A model generated the notes under the pieces. That model was not told the origin of the DNA. It saw only the letters and a program-made list of their open reading frames with translations, and made no database searches. A program made the translations under genes and the position numbers. From contig OY751486.1 of the NCBI GenBank assembly GCA_963565915.1, positions 1,240,001 through 1,304,000 on the forward strand: 64,000 nt of DNA. Direction: 5' to 3'. Of the stretch, positions 18,852 through 28,367 are shown one piece after another. Each line of letters opens with the position of its first letter. Positions within the stretch are counted from its first letter, which is position 1. This DNA comes from Entoloma clypeatum. Lineage: Eukaryota > Basidiomycota > Agaricomycetes > Agaricales > Entolomataceae.

Positions 18852-18862
18852 TTGCTAAATCT
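18852..18862 (+). other. Gypsy-B self-primer binding site
   Basis: TTGCTAAATCT, beginning 3 nt after the 5' LTR end, is the perfect reverse complement of 18766-18776 in the LTR. The match is 11 nt and does not extend on either side. No tRNA 3' end that I know fits this position. Confidence 0.7.
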
Positions 18863-20510
18863 CGTTAGGTTCGCCCAGAGCGAAGAGAGCAACTACCAGA
18901 CGAGTCAAGACGTCGCGCTTCTTTGAAGACTTCACCAGTAACCCATTCAGCACGCCAGAAGCCCGACAGGAGGAGCTAAGTCCTCGAGACAGTATCGATT
19001 TTACGCTTATCCAGCAGTACATCGAATCGGAGATCCGTCGCATCCTACAGCAGGTGCTTGACGAAGAACTAGACAACGACGAGCATCGCCCCCACGGCGA
19101 GATAGCAGAGAGCATCCATCTTGCTCGGCAACACCAGATCGCGCGTTACAACGCCCGACAGAACGAACTCGAAAGCTTTCGCGTTCAAGAAGGACCTCAG
19201 ACAGGTCGGATCACAGAGATCAGAGAGTTTATCGGTGTCCAGACAACCGTTATCAGAAGATTGATTAGGACGCTCACATCGAGACGTCCCAGAGCCACAT
19301 CATCACGTCCTACTCGAAGCAGCAGATCTACGCCCACTTCACCATCGAAGAACAACAAACCGAGTACAACCGTTGGGCACGAAACGAGAGACTTGACCCC
19401 TTCTCGCGACCAACAGACGCGCAGGAACAGAGATTCCTTAGAGATCTACAGAGGAAATACCCCGAACGTTTTGCCACCGATTCCGCCGACGAGTCCCCTG
19501 ACGAATTTACTTTTGACTCAGCGCAGTCAGATACCGAACAGACGCCTAGAACAGGGACTGATTTTCAACCCCTACCTATATCCCGAACCCCATCTTCATC
19601 CCAACAATCCGACACCTCTCCTACTCCGCAGGTTCTAGACATGGCAGAAGCACCGACAGTACAAACAATGGATACATCCAAGATCATCAAAGATCCTGGG
19701 ATGTTCAAAGACAGACACACCTTCGACGAGTGGTGGAAAGCCACCAAATTATACATCAGGTTCCAGAAGGGACTGTCCGATGATCAGAAGATTCTTGCGG
19801 TGTTATCCCGCATGATGGAAGGGTCCGGTAAACACTGGGCCAGCAACAAGTTAGACGCTCTTGCCACCGATGGCGAGAACATCACCTGGTTAGGATTCTC
19901 AGACGACATCGCTACGCGATTCTCTATTGCCAACAAGTCGGCAGCGGCCAAGGCGAAACTCGAAGTCCTGAAACAGGAGAAACGCACCATCGACGAATTC
20001 TTGGACGAATTCGAAGAGATCTTGAAGCTGTCAAACCTTGGCGAAGAAACCGGGAAATACATCCTGGAAAAGAATGTCAACCGCAGAATTTCTGAACAAG
20101 TGGCTAGCGATGGCAAGACGTACACTGATTACGCAAAGGAGATCCGAAACAAGGGACGACAGATGGAGGGACATGCATTAGTCATCCGAGGGGGTGGCGA
20201 CACACGCACCGGATCGGGTACCACTTATGGTGGTCAAGGCAAAGCCATGGAGATCGACAAAGCAGGAGTAGCCCGTTGCTACAACTGTCAGCGCTTTGGT
20301 CACCTTGCCAAAGACTGCAAAGCCCCGAAGAAGAAAGATGGTCGTAAGTGTTTCAACTGCGACCAAGAAGGACATATCGCGCGCAACTGCCGCAAGCCGA
20401 AGAAGAACTCTGGAAAGATTAGAAAGGTGTCTGATGGAGATACCGATGATGACGATGAAACCATCACCATAGAGACCGATGAGAAGGATTTTCCCGAAGG
20501 GTCCGATTAA
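18859..20510 (+). CDS. Gypsy-B Gag (one frame change near 19265)
   Basis: The N-terminal part is read in the frame open from 18859 (VKTSRFFEDFTSNPF, then a helical EIRRILQQVLDEELDNDEHR segment). Near 19265 sensible coding moves to the other frame (FTIEEQQTEYNRWARNERLD, then an acidic Ser/Thr region), which runs through MAEAPTVQTMD (ATG 19641) into the Gag core (FDEWWKATKLYIRFQ). The C-terminus has two CCHC knuckles, CYNCQRFGHLAKDC and CFNCDQEGHIARNC, and an acidic tail. The stop is TAA 20508-20510. No ATG precedes the first part, so initiation is either at 19641 (a short Gag) or at a non-ATG codon. Confidence 0.75.
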
Positions 20511-23500
20511 ACGACGCTAAGTCGCGACCCTTATCCATTAAACGAACTCGCTTGCCTGGTGCAGTTACAGACAATATAACTTATGTTATCCCTGCAAAGC
20601 GAGCCGTTGCGTCAACTAAGATTGTCAAGGGAGATAAACCTCCGAAACGACGAGAGATCAAGCTGCAAGCTCAGATCAAAACACGACGAGGACCAAAGGC
20701 CATTCGACCCGAGGTCGATAGCGGATGTGAACGCACATGTATCCATCCCAGAATAGTACGTGAACAGAACCTTCCCACACGTGGAATAAAGCCCATATCA
20801 ATCCTAAATGCGGATGGATCACCGAACCGACAACAGAAAGCAGAAAAACTTGCCGAAGTCAAGCTGGACTTGGGAACACACCAGGAAACCATGGAGGCAA
20901 TGGTATTGGACATTGGGAGAACGGATATGCTTTTGGGACATGATTGGTTGGTGCACCACAACCCTACAATCAATTGGACGACCGGCGCCGTAACATTCAA
21001 CCGATGCCCATCAACGTGTCAAACCAAACACTCGGATTTCAGGGTTAACCTTAATGGTCGCAAACATCGGGTTCGCATGGTGGAAGTACGAGACAAGGAC
21101 GCACCCAAGAAATCAGATCAGAAATGGAAGCCCGGAGACCCCATATTGGAAGCAGTTACTCCCACACCACCTCCCACAACCAAACGACCCTCATATGTTG
21201 AACGTTTTGCCCATCTTTTCGAAAAAGAAAACTTTGACAAGATCCCAAGGGAAAGAGAATGGGACCACGGCATCGAACTTACACCGGACGCACCAAAGGA
21301 GCTAGGAGGAAACACGTACCCTATGACCCAAAAGGAGCAAGAAGAACTGGACGATTTCATTGATGAAGGCCTGGCAACCGGAAAGATCCGACCATCCAAA
21401 TCCCCTTATGCATCACCCTGCTTCTTCATTAACAAGAAAGACGGTTCCAAACGATTGGTACAGGACTATCGCACGGTTAACAAATTCACGGTTAAGGACA
21501 AATTCCCACTCCCACGTATCAACGACCTCTTGGATGTACTGAAGGACGCAGTCTACTTCAACAAAATGGACATCATGTGGGGATACAATAATGTGCGGAT
21601 CAAAAAGGGTGACGAATGGAAAGCCGCCTTCTTGACCAGCCGAGGATTGTTTGAACCATTGGTCATGTTTTTCGGTCTCTGCAATTCCCCGGGAACGTTC
21701 TCTCGGATGATGGCCAGCCTATTCAGGGATCAGATCCGTCGGCGCATCTGTGTGATTTACATGGATGACATAGTGGTTATTGGTAAAACCAAGGAAGAAC
21801 TCGCCCGGAATACCGAAGAAATCTTGCAGATCTTGTCGGACAATGACTTGTTCCTAAAGGAGAAGAAGTGTCTTTGGGAAGTAACGAAATGCCCCATATT
21901 GGGATATGTCGTTGGTGAAGGGCGTGTCGAGATGGAAACTGAAAAGGTGGACACAATCCGGAACTGGCGAGTACCCACATCAAAAAAGGAGGTCCAGAGG
22001 TTCCTGGGATTTGCCAACTTTTATCGACGCTTCATTGAGGGATACTCAAACATCGCAAAGCCACTCACGACACTTACGGGAAATACAGCATTCACATGGG
22101 GACCAGCGGCGCAAGAAGCATTTGAAGGTCTCATACGGGCAATCACGACAGCACCAGTCTTGGCATTGCCCAAACCGGACGGACAGTTCAGGGTTGAAAC
22201 CGATGCATCGGGTTATGCAATTGGAGCGGTACTCTCACAGAAACAAGACGACAAGTGGCATCCTATCGCGTTCTTGTCGCGGACCATGTCCGCGGCCGAA
22301 CAGAATTACGAGATATATGACAAGGAGCTCTTGGCGGTCATGGAAGCACTGAAGGACTGGCGACATTATCTACTTGAAGCCAAGGAACGTTTCGAGATCT
22401 TAACCGATCACAAAAACCTGGAGTATTTCCGGCGTCCTCAGGACCTAAACCAACGACAGAGGCGCTGGAAGATGAAGCTACAAGACTATGACTTCGAATT
22501 GCGACATGTACCTGGGAAGACAAACGCGAAAGCAGACATCCTGTCACGTTTACCCTGGTATGAAACGGAACTCGAGCCGCAGGACAGCGACCAAATGCTC
22601 AAGGAGGGACTATTTTTGAAACGATTGGAATCAGAAGATGTGATACAAATGGAGATGTTCACGGAGGAACAATTCTTTGAAGGGGGTGAAACATCTGATT
22701 CCATCAAAATCGGAAACATCACAACCATCGAAAACCCATGGATCGCACGCATCAAGGCCTCGAATCGCATGGAGACAGAAGTAGCCCAGGGTCTGAAGAA
22801 GAATCCTCACTGGTACCAGCAGGAAAATGGCATCACCTACGCAGGAGAACGAGTCTATGTTCCACCAGATCCACAATTGCGCCAAGAACTGATGTTTGAA
22901 GCGCACGACGCACCAGTGGCAGGACATCCAGGACAATATCGAACACACGAACTCCTCACTCGCACCTACTGGTGGCCCACCATCCTACATGACGTAAAGA
23001 AGTATGTGAAAGGTTGTGACACCTGTCAACGTAACAAGATCAGCCGCCAAAGAAGACACGCCCCTCTACACCCTAACGCCGCGCCAAGTCAACCATGGGA
23101 AGACATAGGGATTGACGTCGTGGGACCGATACCAGAATCTGATGGGAAGAACGCAATTCTGGTCATCACGGACAGACATTCAAAGATGCTTCATCTCATC
23201 CCGACAACCGTGGAACTATCGGCTGAAGGATTAGCCAAGATCTATCGGGACCAGATATGGAAACTTCACGGGATCCCCAAGAAGATCATCAGCGATAGGG
23301 GACCACAGTTCGCTGCGAAGTTCATGGAGATACTTTGCCGCATGTTGGGGATCAAGAGGAACCTGTCCACCGCGTACCACCCACAGACTGATGGACAGGC
23401 CGAGCGATCGCATCAGGAAACAGAAGCGTTCTTACGAAACTTCGTCAACCATCTACAGGATGATTGGGCGGAATGGATCGCAATCGCAGAGTTCCAGTAC

Positions 23501-24160
23501 AATGACAAAGAGCACCAGGCAACGAAGCACACCCCCTTCTACCTCAACTACGGTTTACATCCGTGGAAGGGAGAACTCGTGTTAGAGGATACCAATCCGG
23601 CTGCCAACGACTTCTTGAAAAAACTCAAACAGGCACGCGAAGAAGCCAATGCTGCGCTGAAACAAGCACAGGATCAGATGAAGAAGACAGTTGACACACG
23701 GCGAAGTCCGTCTCGGGACTACCGCATCGGAGACAAGGTGTGGCTGGAAGGAACTAACATCAGGACCGATCGACCCTCAAAGAAACTTGATGCACTCCGA
23801 CATGGACCATTCAAAGTTCTAGAGAAGAAAGGGGCTAGCGCGTACCTTCTTGATCTTCCGAAGACTTGGAAGATGATCCACCCTGTGTTCAACGAGACCC
23901 TGTTGTCACCATATGAAACGCCGAAGTACGCCATCCAGAAAAGGAAACCAGCCCCTGATCCGATCATCGTCGAAGGACGAGAAGAGTACCATGTGTCTAC
24001 GATCCTGGACTCTCGAAAGTTCCGCGGAAAGATCCAGTACCTTGTCCAGTGGGAAGGATATGGCCCAGAAGAGAACACATGGGAACCGCGAGCTAATGTT
24101 CAGAACGCTCAAGATTTGATCCGTGATTTCCATCGGCAGAACCCGTCGCGTCCACGATAA
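20483..24160 (+). CDS. Gypsy-B Pol (protease, RT, RNase H, integrase, chromodomain)
   Basis: An intact 1225-codon frame that overlaps the end of gag by 28 nt in the -1 register. Domains in order: protease with EVDSGCERTC; RT with palm motif YMDDIVVIG; RNase H with VETDASGYAIGAVLSQ, IYDKELLAV and [10 protein letters not shown]; integrase HHCC (HDAPVAGHPGQY ... CDTCQ); the D,D,E core (GIDVVGPI, SDRGPQFAAKF, TDGQAERSHQE); a GPF module; and a C-terminal chromodomain (YHVSTILDSRKFRGK, then YLVQWEGYGPEENTW). The RT-IN order defines Ty3/Gypsy. Stop TAA 24158-24160. Expression would need a -1 shift in the overlap or re-initiation; no clear slippery heptamer was seen. Confidence 0.96.
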   Translation, partial: EGFSRRVRLNDAKSRPLSIKRTRLPGAVTDNITYVIPAKRAVASTKIVKGDKPPKRREIKLQAQIKTRRGPKAIRPEVDSGCERTCIHPRIVREQNLPTRGIKPISILNADGSPNRQQKAEKLAEVKLDLGTHQETMEAMVLDIGRTDMLLGHDWLVHHNPTINWTTGAVTFNRCPSTCQTKHSDFRVNLNGRKHRVRMVEVRDKDAPKKSDQKWKPGDPILEAVTPTPPPTTKRPSYVERFAHLFEKENFDKIPREREWDHGIELTPDAPKELGGNTYPMTQKEQEELDDFIDEGLATGKIRPSKSPYASPCFFINKKDGSKRLVQDYRTVNKFTVKDKFPLPRINDLLDVLKDAVYFNKMDIMWGYNNVRIKKGDEWKAAFLTSRGLFEPLVMFFGLCNSPGTFSRMMASLFRDQIRRRICVIYMDDIVVIGKTKEELARNTEEILQILSDNDLFLKEKKCLWEVTKCPILGYVVGEGRVEMETEKVDTIRNWRVPTSKKEVQRFLGFANFYRRFIEGYSNIAKPLTTLTGNTAFTWGPAAQEAFEGLIRAITTAPVLALPKPDGQFRVETDASGYAIGAVLSQKQDDKWHPIAFLSRTMSAAEQNYEIYDKELLAVMEALKDWRHYLLEAKERFEILTDHKNLEYFRRPQDLNQRQRRWKMKLQDYDFELRHVPGKTNAKADILSRLPWYETELEPQDSDQMLKEGLFLKRLESEDVIQMEMFTEEQFFEGGETSDSIKIGNITTIENPWIARIKASNRMETEVAQGLKKNPHWYQQENGITYAGERVYVPPDPQLRQELMFEAHDAPVAGHPGQYRTHELLTRTYWWPTILHDVKKYVKGCDTCQRNKISRQRRHAPLHPNAAPSQPWEDIGIDVVGPIPESDGKNAILVITDRHSKMLHLIPTTVELSAEGLAKIYRDQIWKLHGIPKKIISDRGPQFAAKFMEILCRMLGIKRNLSTAYHPQTDGQAERSHQETEAFLRNFVNHLQDDWAEWIAIAEFQYNDKEHQATKHTPFYLNYGLHPWKGELVLEDTNPAANDFLKKLKQAREEANAALKQAQDQMKKTVDTRRSPSRDYRIGDKVWLEGTNIRTDRPSKKLDALRHGPFKVLEKKGASAYLLDLPKTWKMIHPVFNETLLSPYETPKYAIQKRKPAPDPIIVEGREEYHVSTILDSRKFRGKIQYLVQWEGYGPEENTWEPRANVQNAQDLIRDFHRQNPSRPR

Positions 24161-24284
24161 AAGACACCCGTTGAAATCAGCAAACAGCATCGACCTTCAT
24201 CAGTCAAAACCTACCGAGTTCCCCGCTCCGTCTCCAAACATAGCTACTCCATTCTTCCTCTATCTCTCCAACATCCTCCACACC

Positions 24285-24653
24285 ATGTCCAACATCACCG
24301 CCGCCTCCACCGATGCTTCCGATATCAACCCCACCATCACCACCCTCATCGGCGAAGCACTCTCCATGCGCGACCAGATCCATGCGCTCGAAACCTCCGT
24401 TGCCGACATCCTCCACCGGCAGATGCACATCCGCCTTCATACCCTCTCCGATTTGCCAACCGCCCCCACCGCTGAGGAAAAACTCATCCTCAAAAACTAT
24501 ACCAACACCCTTGCTGTCGAGAATCGACGCCTTCGCCTCGCCGTTCGAGGTTTGGAGTTTGCCACGGCGGTAAACGACGAACTGATAAAGGATTGGGGTA
24601 ACCGAGTTGACCCTGCCTGGGCCGATCCAAATGGCAACGATGGATGGGAGTAG
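24285..24653 (+). CDS. Additional ORF after pol in Gypsy-B, unknown function
   Basis: A 122-codon ORF from ATG 24285 (TCCACACCATGT context) to TAG 24653, in the gap between pol and the polypurine tract. It begins MSNITAASTDASDIN, is rich in Leu, Glu and Arg with heptad-like spacing (IGEALSMRDQIHALETSVAD and NTLAVENRRLRLAVRGLEF), and ends acidic (DPNGNDGWE). No signal peptide, membrane segment or known enzyme motif is visible, so it is not a typical env. The frame is clean while both LTRs are identical, so age alone could explain openness. It is probably a coiled-coil protein, inferred from composition. Confidence 0.6.
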   Translation: MSNITAASTDASDINPTITTLIGEALSMRDQIHALETSVADILHRQMHIRLHTLSDLPTAPTAEEKLILKNYTNTLAVENRRLRLAVRGLEFATAVNDELIKDWGNRVDPAWADPNGNDGWE

Positions 24654-24690
24654 GTAGTCTGTGAGGACACAGACCTTGAGGAGGGGAACA

Positions 24691-25057
24691 TGTTACGGAC
24701 TAACGACTACGGACGTATACGCTTACTTTTCATTCTTACTCATCGGCCCCCGCTTACACATATCGTATTATACTTTATTCCCTTTAGTATACTTCGCTCC
24801 CGCGCTGACTCGCTTTCCGCAGCCGTCTGACTCATTCCGCAGTCATCTTACTCAGACGCACTGCCTTCCGCAGTTATCTTACTCAGATACACTGCCTTAC
24901 GCAGTACTGACTCATATGCTATCGCCTATAGTCAGTACCTATATAAACCCTTTGTACTATAGCTAGATTCCTTAGATTTAGCAATCACATTGCTCTTCGC
25001 CTTTCCATCTTCCTGCATACTCTGCCCGAACCTTGGAACGGTTTGTTACGCATAACA
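24691..25057 (+). repeat. Gypsy-B 3' LTR with preceding polypurine tract
   Basis: A 367-bp LTR matching the 5' LTR. A purine tract (GAGGAGGGGAACA, about 24678-24690) primes plus-strand synthesis and ends at the LTR. The target duplication TGAAG (25058-25062) follows, and then Gypsy-A chromodomain codons (25063-25091) continue in minus orientation. Confidence 0.97.
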
Positions 25058-25091
25058 TGAAGCTTGCCTCGATGCAGTCGGCTGTCCAAGA

Positions 25092-25380
25092 TGTTGAGGC
25101 GACGCTAAGTCAAACGATGTTGCGAGCCCAAACTTAGGAACGAAGTGGAAAGATGATAAGAGAACTGTATTGCCAAGAGACCCAGCGGGAATCTCAAGAG
25201 AACAAGCTATCGAATACAAGTGAAAGTACCCTACTTATATATGTAAATTCCATGAGGCTGCGTTGTGGCAGCGTCATGCTGCGCGATAATGATAAGATGT
25301 CCTTATATATGATATGATGTAGATAAGATAAGATCGAGATAAGATAAGATAAAGTGAAAAGTGAAAATACAATCATAACA
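25092..25380 (-). repeat. Gypsy-C 3' LTR
   Basis: A 289-bp LTR, nearly identical to the 5' LTR at 28074-28362 (a few differences, for example ATACAATCATAACA versus ATACGATCATAACA at one end). On the minus strand it is preceded by the purine tract AGAAAGGGGGTAA (25393-25381). Confidence 0.95.
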
Positions 25381-25391
25381 TTACCCCCTTT

Positions 25392-26290
25392 CTAGATCTC
25401 GACTTCCAGGCGAGATATGATGTCATCCGGGGTGTCTGTGAAATTCTCATATGGTTTAAATTCCAATCCTTCAAAGATGTTTGCGCGTAAGCGCCGGGGT
25501 GCATTCGGGTTTAATTTAAAAAAGTCCTCCACCACTTCCTTGGCATGTTCTAGGTGATCCTCGGGTTCCCACGTGTTGTGGTCCTGAGTCAGACCCTCCC
25601 ATTGCACTAAATATTCCAGTTTCCCTCTCTTCAACCTTGAGTCAATAACTTTAGCGACATCGTACTCCTCTTCACCATTGATAACTATCGGGTTTGGTGC
25701 CTGCACCCTTTGTGATATAAATAGTGGTTCTTTAAATAATCGGACCCGTGATACATTGATGACCGGGTGGATTTTCCAAGTTTTTGGTAATTTAAGTTCT
25801 CCAGCGTGTGACGAAATGATTTGGGTTATGGTATAGGGTCCAATCCATTGTTCGGCAAGTTTCTTTAAGGGTCGGTTCAACTTTAGGTCTTTAGTCAATA
25901 ACCAAACTTTGTCACCAACTTTGTAAACTGGTGCATCACCCCGTTTCAGGTTCGCATACCGTTCCATCTCTTCTCGTGCTTTTACTAGCGCTGCTTCTGC
26001 CTTCTCATGAATCTTCTTCATTCGCTCTGCGAATTCTTTTGCTGGTTCTGACTTTTCTGCCCTCCGGGGTTCTACGCCCATCCTAGGGTTAAACCCATAA
26101 TTTACATAGAACGGTGAAAACTGAGTTGCCGTGTGAATTTTATTATTATAGGCGAACTCCGCGGTTGCCATCCATTCGGGCCAATCTGTTTGCTGATGGG
26201 AAATAAATGATCTTAGATATTGCTCCAACTCCTGGTTGATGTGTTCTGTCTGTCCGTTTATACCTTTTTGGGTTTGTCCAATAGTATTTT
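25392..26290 (-). pseudogene. Gypsy-C integrase C-terminal part with chromodomain
   Basis: In minus orientation it starts at the last catalytic residue (GQTEHINQELEQYLRSF, the Glu of D,D,E), then AEFAYNNKIHTATQFSPFY, a GPY module (EQWIGPYTITQII) and a chromodomain (EYDVAKVIDSRLKRGK, LEYLVQWEGLTQDHNTWE), ending DIISRLEVEI at the polypurine tract. The two catalytic Asp residues and all upstream Pol domains are gone. Between 26290 and 26400 there is a stub of a Pol start (ALTNRYEQLPIDSYIHKD) in another frame, so the deletion joins the beginning of Pol to late integrase. Confidence 0.88.
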
Positions 26291-26406
26291 ATTGTATGTA
26301 ACTGCTGCGTCCGTAAGCTTTTGAAACCAAGAATTTACAGTGTCTTTATGTATGTAAGAGTCTATAGGCAATTGTTCATATCGATTTGTCAGAGCCAGCG
26401 GGGGAA

Positions 26407-27496
26407 TTACTGGTTGACGTTTACAAAATCCTGCTGCGCTGCAGCCTGTCCGTTGTTCTGAGCCGGTTGGCCCTGCTGTCCATTATTAGCTTGGCGCGCT
26501 TGATGCCTCGCGTTGATCTGTCTCAAAATTTCCTCCTCCTCTTGTTCATCAATCTGTTCGATCATTGCTGCTTGTACCCTGCGCTGTGGCCGTCTGCAAT
26601 CTCGGGCAAAATGCCCCTGTCCGCCGCAGTTATAACAATTACCAGGAGCGCGTCTCTGGTTCCTATCGACGTCCATTGCATTTGGATCCCATCGTGGTTG
26701 CTGCTGTTGTTGTTGTTGACCGTTTTGTTGTTGAGGATGGTACCCCCCATTCTGTTGTTGCCCAAAGGGCCTCTGTTGCTGCTGTTGTCCATATGTGGGC
26801 CGATTGCCCCATTGTTGTCCAAAGTTATTGCCAGTCCTCATGCCTGGTCTTGCTGCGAAGGTCTCTTCCGCTCTGCCGATTGCCAAAATTTCTTCACAGG
26901 TGCCCTGCACTGTGGACTTTCTCCTTCCTTGCTGGAAGAGTTGTTGCATGATAGATTCCTTGGCGTTCCTTTCCAAAAGGGTTACACCGTGCCTTTCCTC
27001 GATCTTGCCCTTGATCACCAGGGTCCCGAATTGCGTAATCCAATCATCGGTCTTCATTGAACCTTGCTTAAAGCTCTCAATTTTGGATCGGGCCCATTCG
27101 ATCTCAGTGGTGGGACGAAACCTCGTTGTGATTTCACTGACTAGCTCTCGGTACGTTGGCCAATCTTCTGATTCCATACATTGATTCAAACGGGTTTCCC
27201 CGTAAACTCCTGCCATGGGACCGTCCAATTGCGACCACACTGCAATGCACACTTCTTCTTCTCCATTGAATAGCTCTTGGTTGACCCTGAGCCATGCGAG
27301 CATCTTAGTCCACCATACTGTGAACATTGCTTTGGATCCATTGTATTTGCCGGGATCCGCGGCGACTTCTAATTTCCTTCCATGATTGTTGTTTTGTGGG
27401 GGGGGGGTGATTGAACAGTGGTATCGGAGGTAAGGGTGATGGTGCGTGGTGTTGTTCAAATTCTTCGTCGAATTGGGCATTGGTGCCTTCGGCCAT
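26407..27496 (-). CDS. Gypsy-C Gag
   Basis: The likely start is ATG at 27496-27494 (MAEGTNAQFDEEFEQHH). Coding sense then moves to the main Gag frame at a run of 10 G/C (27398-27407), so this copy has a homopolymer indel. The Gag core includes FTVWWTKMLAWLRVNQELF and RPTTEIEWARSKIESFKQG. A long Gln-rich segment (from CTG/TTG-rich DNA at 26690-26800) and one CCHC knuckle CYNCGGQGHFARDC follow, then an acidic/Gln-rich tail to TAA 26409-26407. As the only near-intact ORF in a deleted element, it could still form particles in trans. Confidence 0.82.
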
Positions 27497-28061
27497 GATG
27501 GTGTGATGAGGGGGAGTGGTTGTTTTTGAACAGTAGTACCTTGCGTCGGGCGCGCAACCCTGTTCTAACGCTTAGGTGAGAAAAAATCTAAAAGAAAAAA
27601 AACCCAAAGAGCGATCTGTTTACCCAGGTAGCCGATTTACCCGAGCAAAGGAAGATCTAGGAAAAATGAAGTCCACGCGGTCAGATCCCCTATGCGCGCT
27701 GGACTGGTCGATATCCTGAAATAGGGTCGGGGGTTGGAACACCTTTTGCGATCTAGACATGTACGGTCTGCTCTCTCCAACCGTCACACGCGCCAGGAGC
27801 TTTCCCGAAGGTTAGTTGCGTCGGCCTTTGGTCACCTCGACACAGGACGGGCTCAACGTTTCCCTATGTGTCTCAAACGGCAACGCTAGATATAGTGGGT
27901 GCACCAAGTGTTTCTCTTCTTATCCCTGAAGTCCGGGAGATCCCCCTTAACGCTAGGGTCCGCGTGTAATAACGAAGTGCGGCTTTTGACGCAGAGGTGC
28001 GGGACGGCGGGGATAGTGATGATGGAGTGGGAAGTGTGTGTTTGGGCGGGCGAGTAGAAAG
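27497..28061 (-). other. Gypsy-C 5' leader, no gene seen
   Basis: Non-coding leader between the primer-binding site and gag. No long open frame with coding sense. By position it would contain the packaging region. Confidence 0.5.
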
Positions 28062-28071
28062 AGCTTGTTCT
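28062..28071 (-). other. Gypsy-C self-primer binding site
   Basis: On the minus strand AGAACAAGCT lies 2 nt after the 5' LTR. It is the exact reverse complement of the LTR block read AGCTTGTTCT on the minus strand (plus coordinates 28181-28190). A TATATAAG-type box lies about 27-34 nt upstream of that block (plus about 28217-28224), placing it at the expected RNA start. Confidence 0.65.
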
Positions 28072-28073
28072 TC

Positions 28074-28362
28074 TGTTGAGGCGACGCTAAGTCAAACGAC
28101 GTTGCGAGCCCAAACTTAGGAACGAAGTGGAAAGATGATAAGAGAACTGTATTGCCAAGAGACCCAGCGGGAATCTCAAGAGAACAAGCTATCGAATACA
28201 AGTGAAAGTACCCTACTTATATATGTAAATTCCATGAGGCTGCGTTGTGGCAGCGTCATGCTGCGCGATAATGATAAGATGTCCTTATGTATGATATGAT
28301 GTAGATAAGATAAGATCGAGATAAGATAAGATAAAGTGAAAAGTGAAAATACGATCATAACA
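28074..28362 (-). repeat. Gypsy-C 5' LTR
   Basis: A 289-bp LTR with TGTT...AACA ends, bordered on the right by the CAAGA target duplication. It contains the TATA-like box and the putative RNA start described for the primer-binding site. Confidence 0.95.
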
Positions 28363-28367
28363 CAAGA

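Larger units (their letters stand above)
18483..25057 (+). mobile_element. Gypsy-B, near-complete chromodomain Ty3/Gypsy retrotransposon
   Basis: A 6575-bp element with two 367-bp LTRs that look identical, gag, pol with chromodomain integrase, and an additional small ORF after pol. A perfect TGAAG target duplication (18478-18482 and 25058-25062) places it in the chromodomain of Gypsy-A copy 2. The LTR carries a TATA box, an array of TGACTCA-type motifs and a self-primer sequence. The only lesion seen is one frame change in gag near 19265. Confidence 0.97.
25092..28362 (-). mobile_element. Gypsy-C, internally deleted Ty3/Gypsy element
   Basis: A 3271-bp minus-strand element with two 289-bp LTRs (25092-25380 and 28074-28362) and a perfect CAAGA target duplication (25087-25091 and 28363-28367) in the Gypsy-A copy 2 chromodomain. 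It retains gag (26407-27496) and the integrase C-terminus with chromodomain (25392-26290). Protease, RT, RNase H and most of the integrase core are deleted. The two ends are functional in appearance (polypurine tract at 25381-25393, self-primer at 28062-28071), so it could have moved using proteins from an intact relative. Confidence 0.95.

Noticed and set aside
26386..27060. Long plus-strand open frame opposite Gypsy-C gag
   Set aside because: It is the antisense of the Gln-rich Gag and is Leu/Val-rich only because of the complementary codons. No motif, and the minus frame has clear Gag domains.
27398..27407. Programmed frameshift at the 10-G run in Gypsy-C gag
   Set aside because: A homopolymer indel or sequencing error is simpler, and nothing downstream supports regulated shifting.
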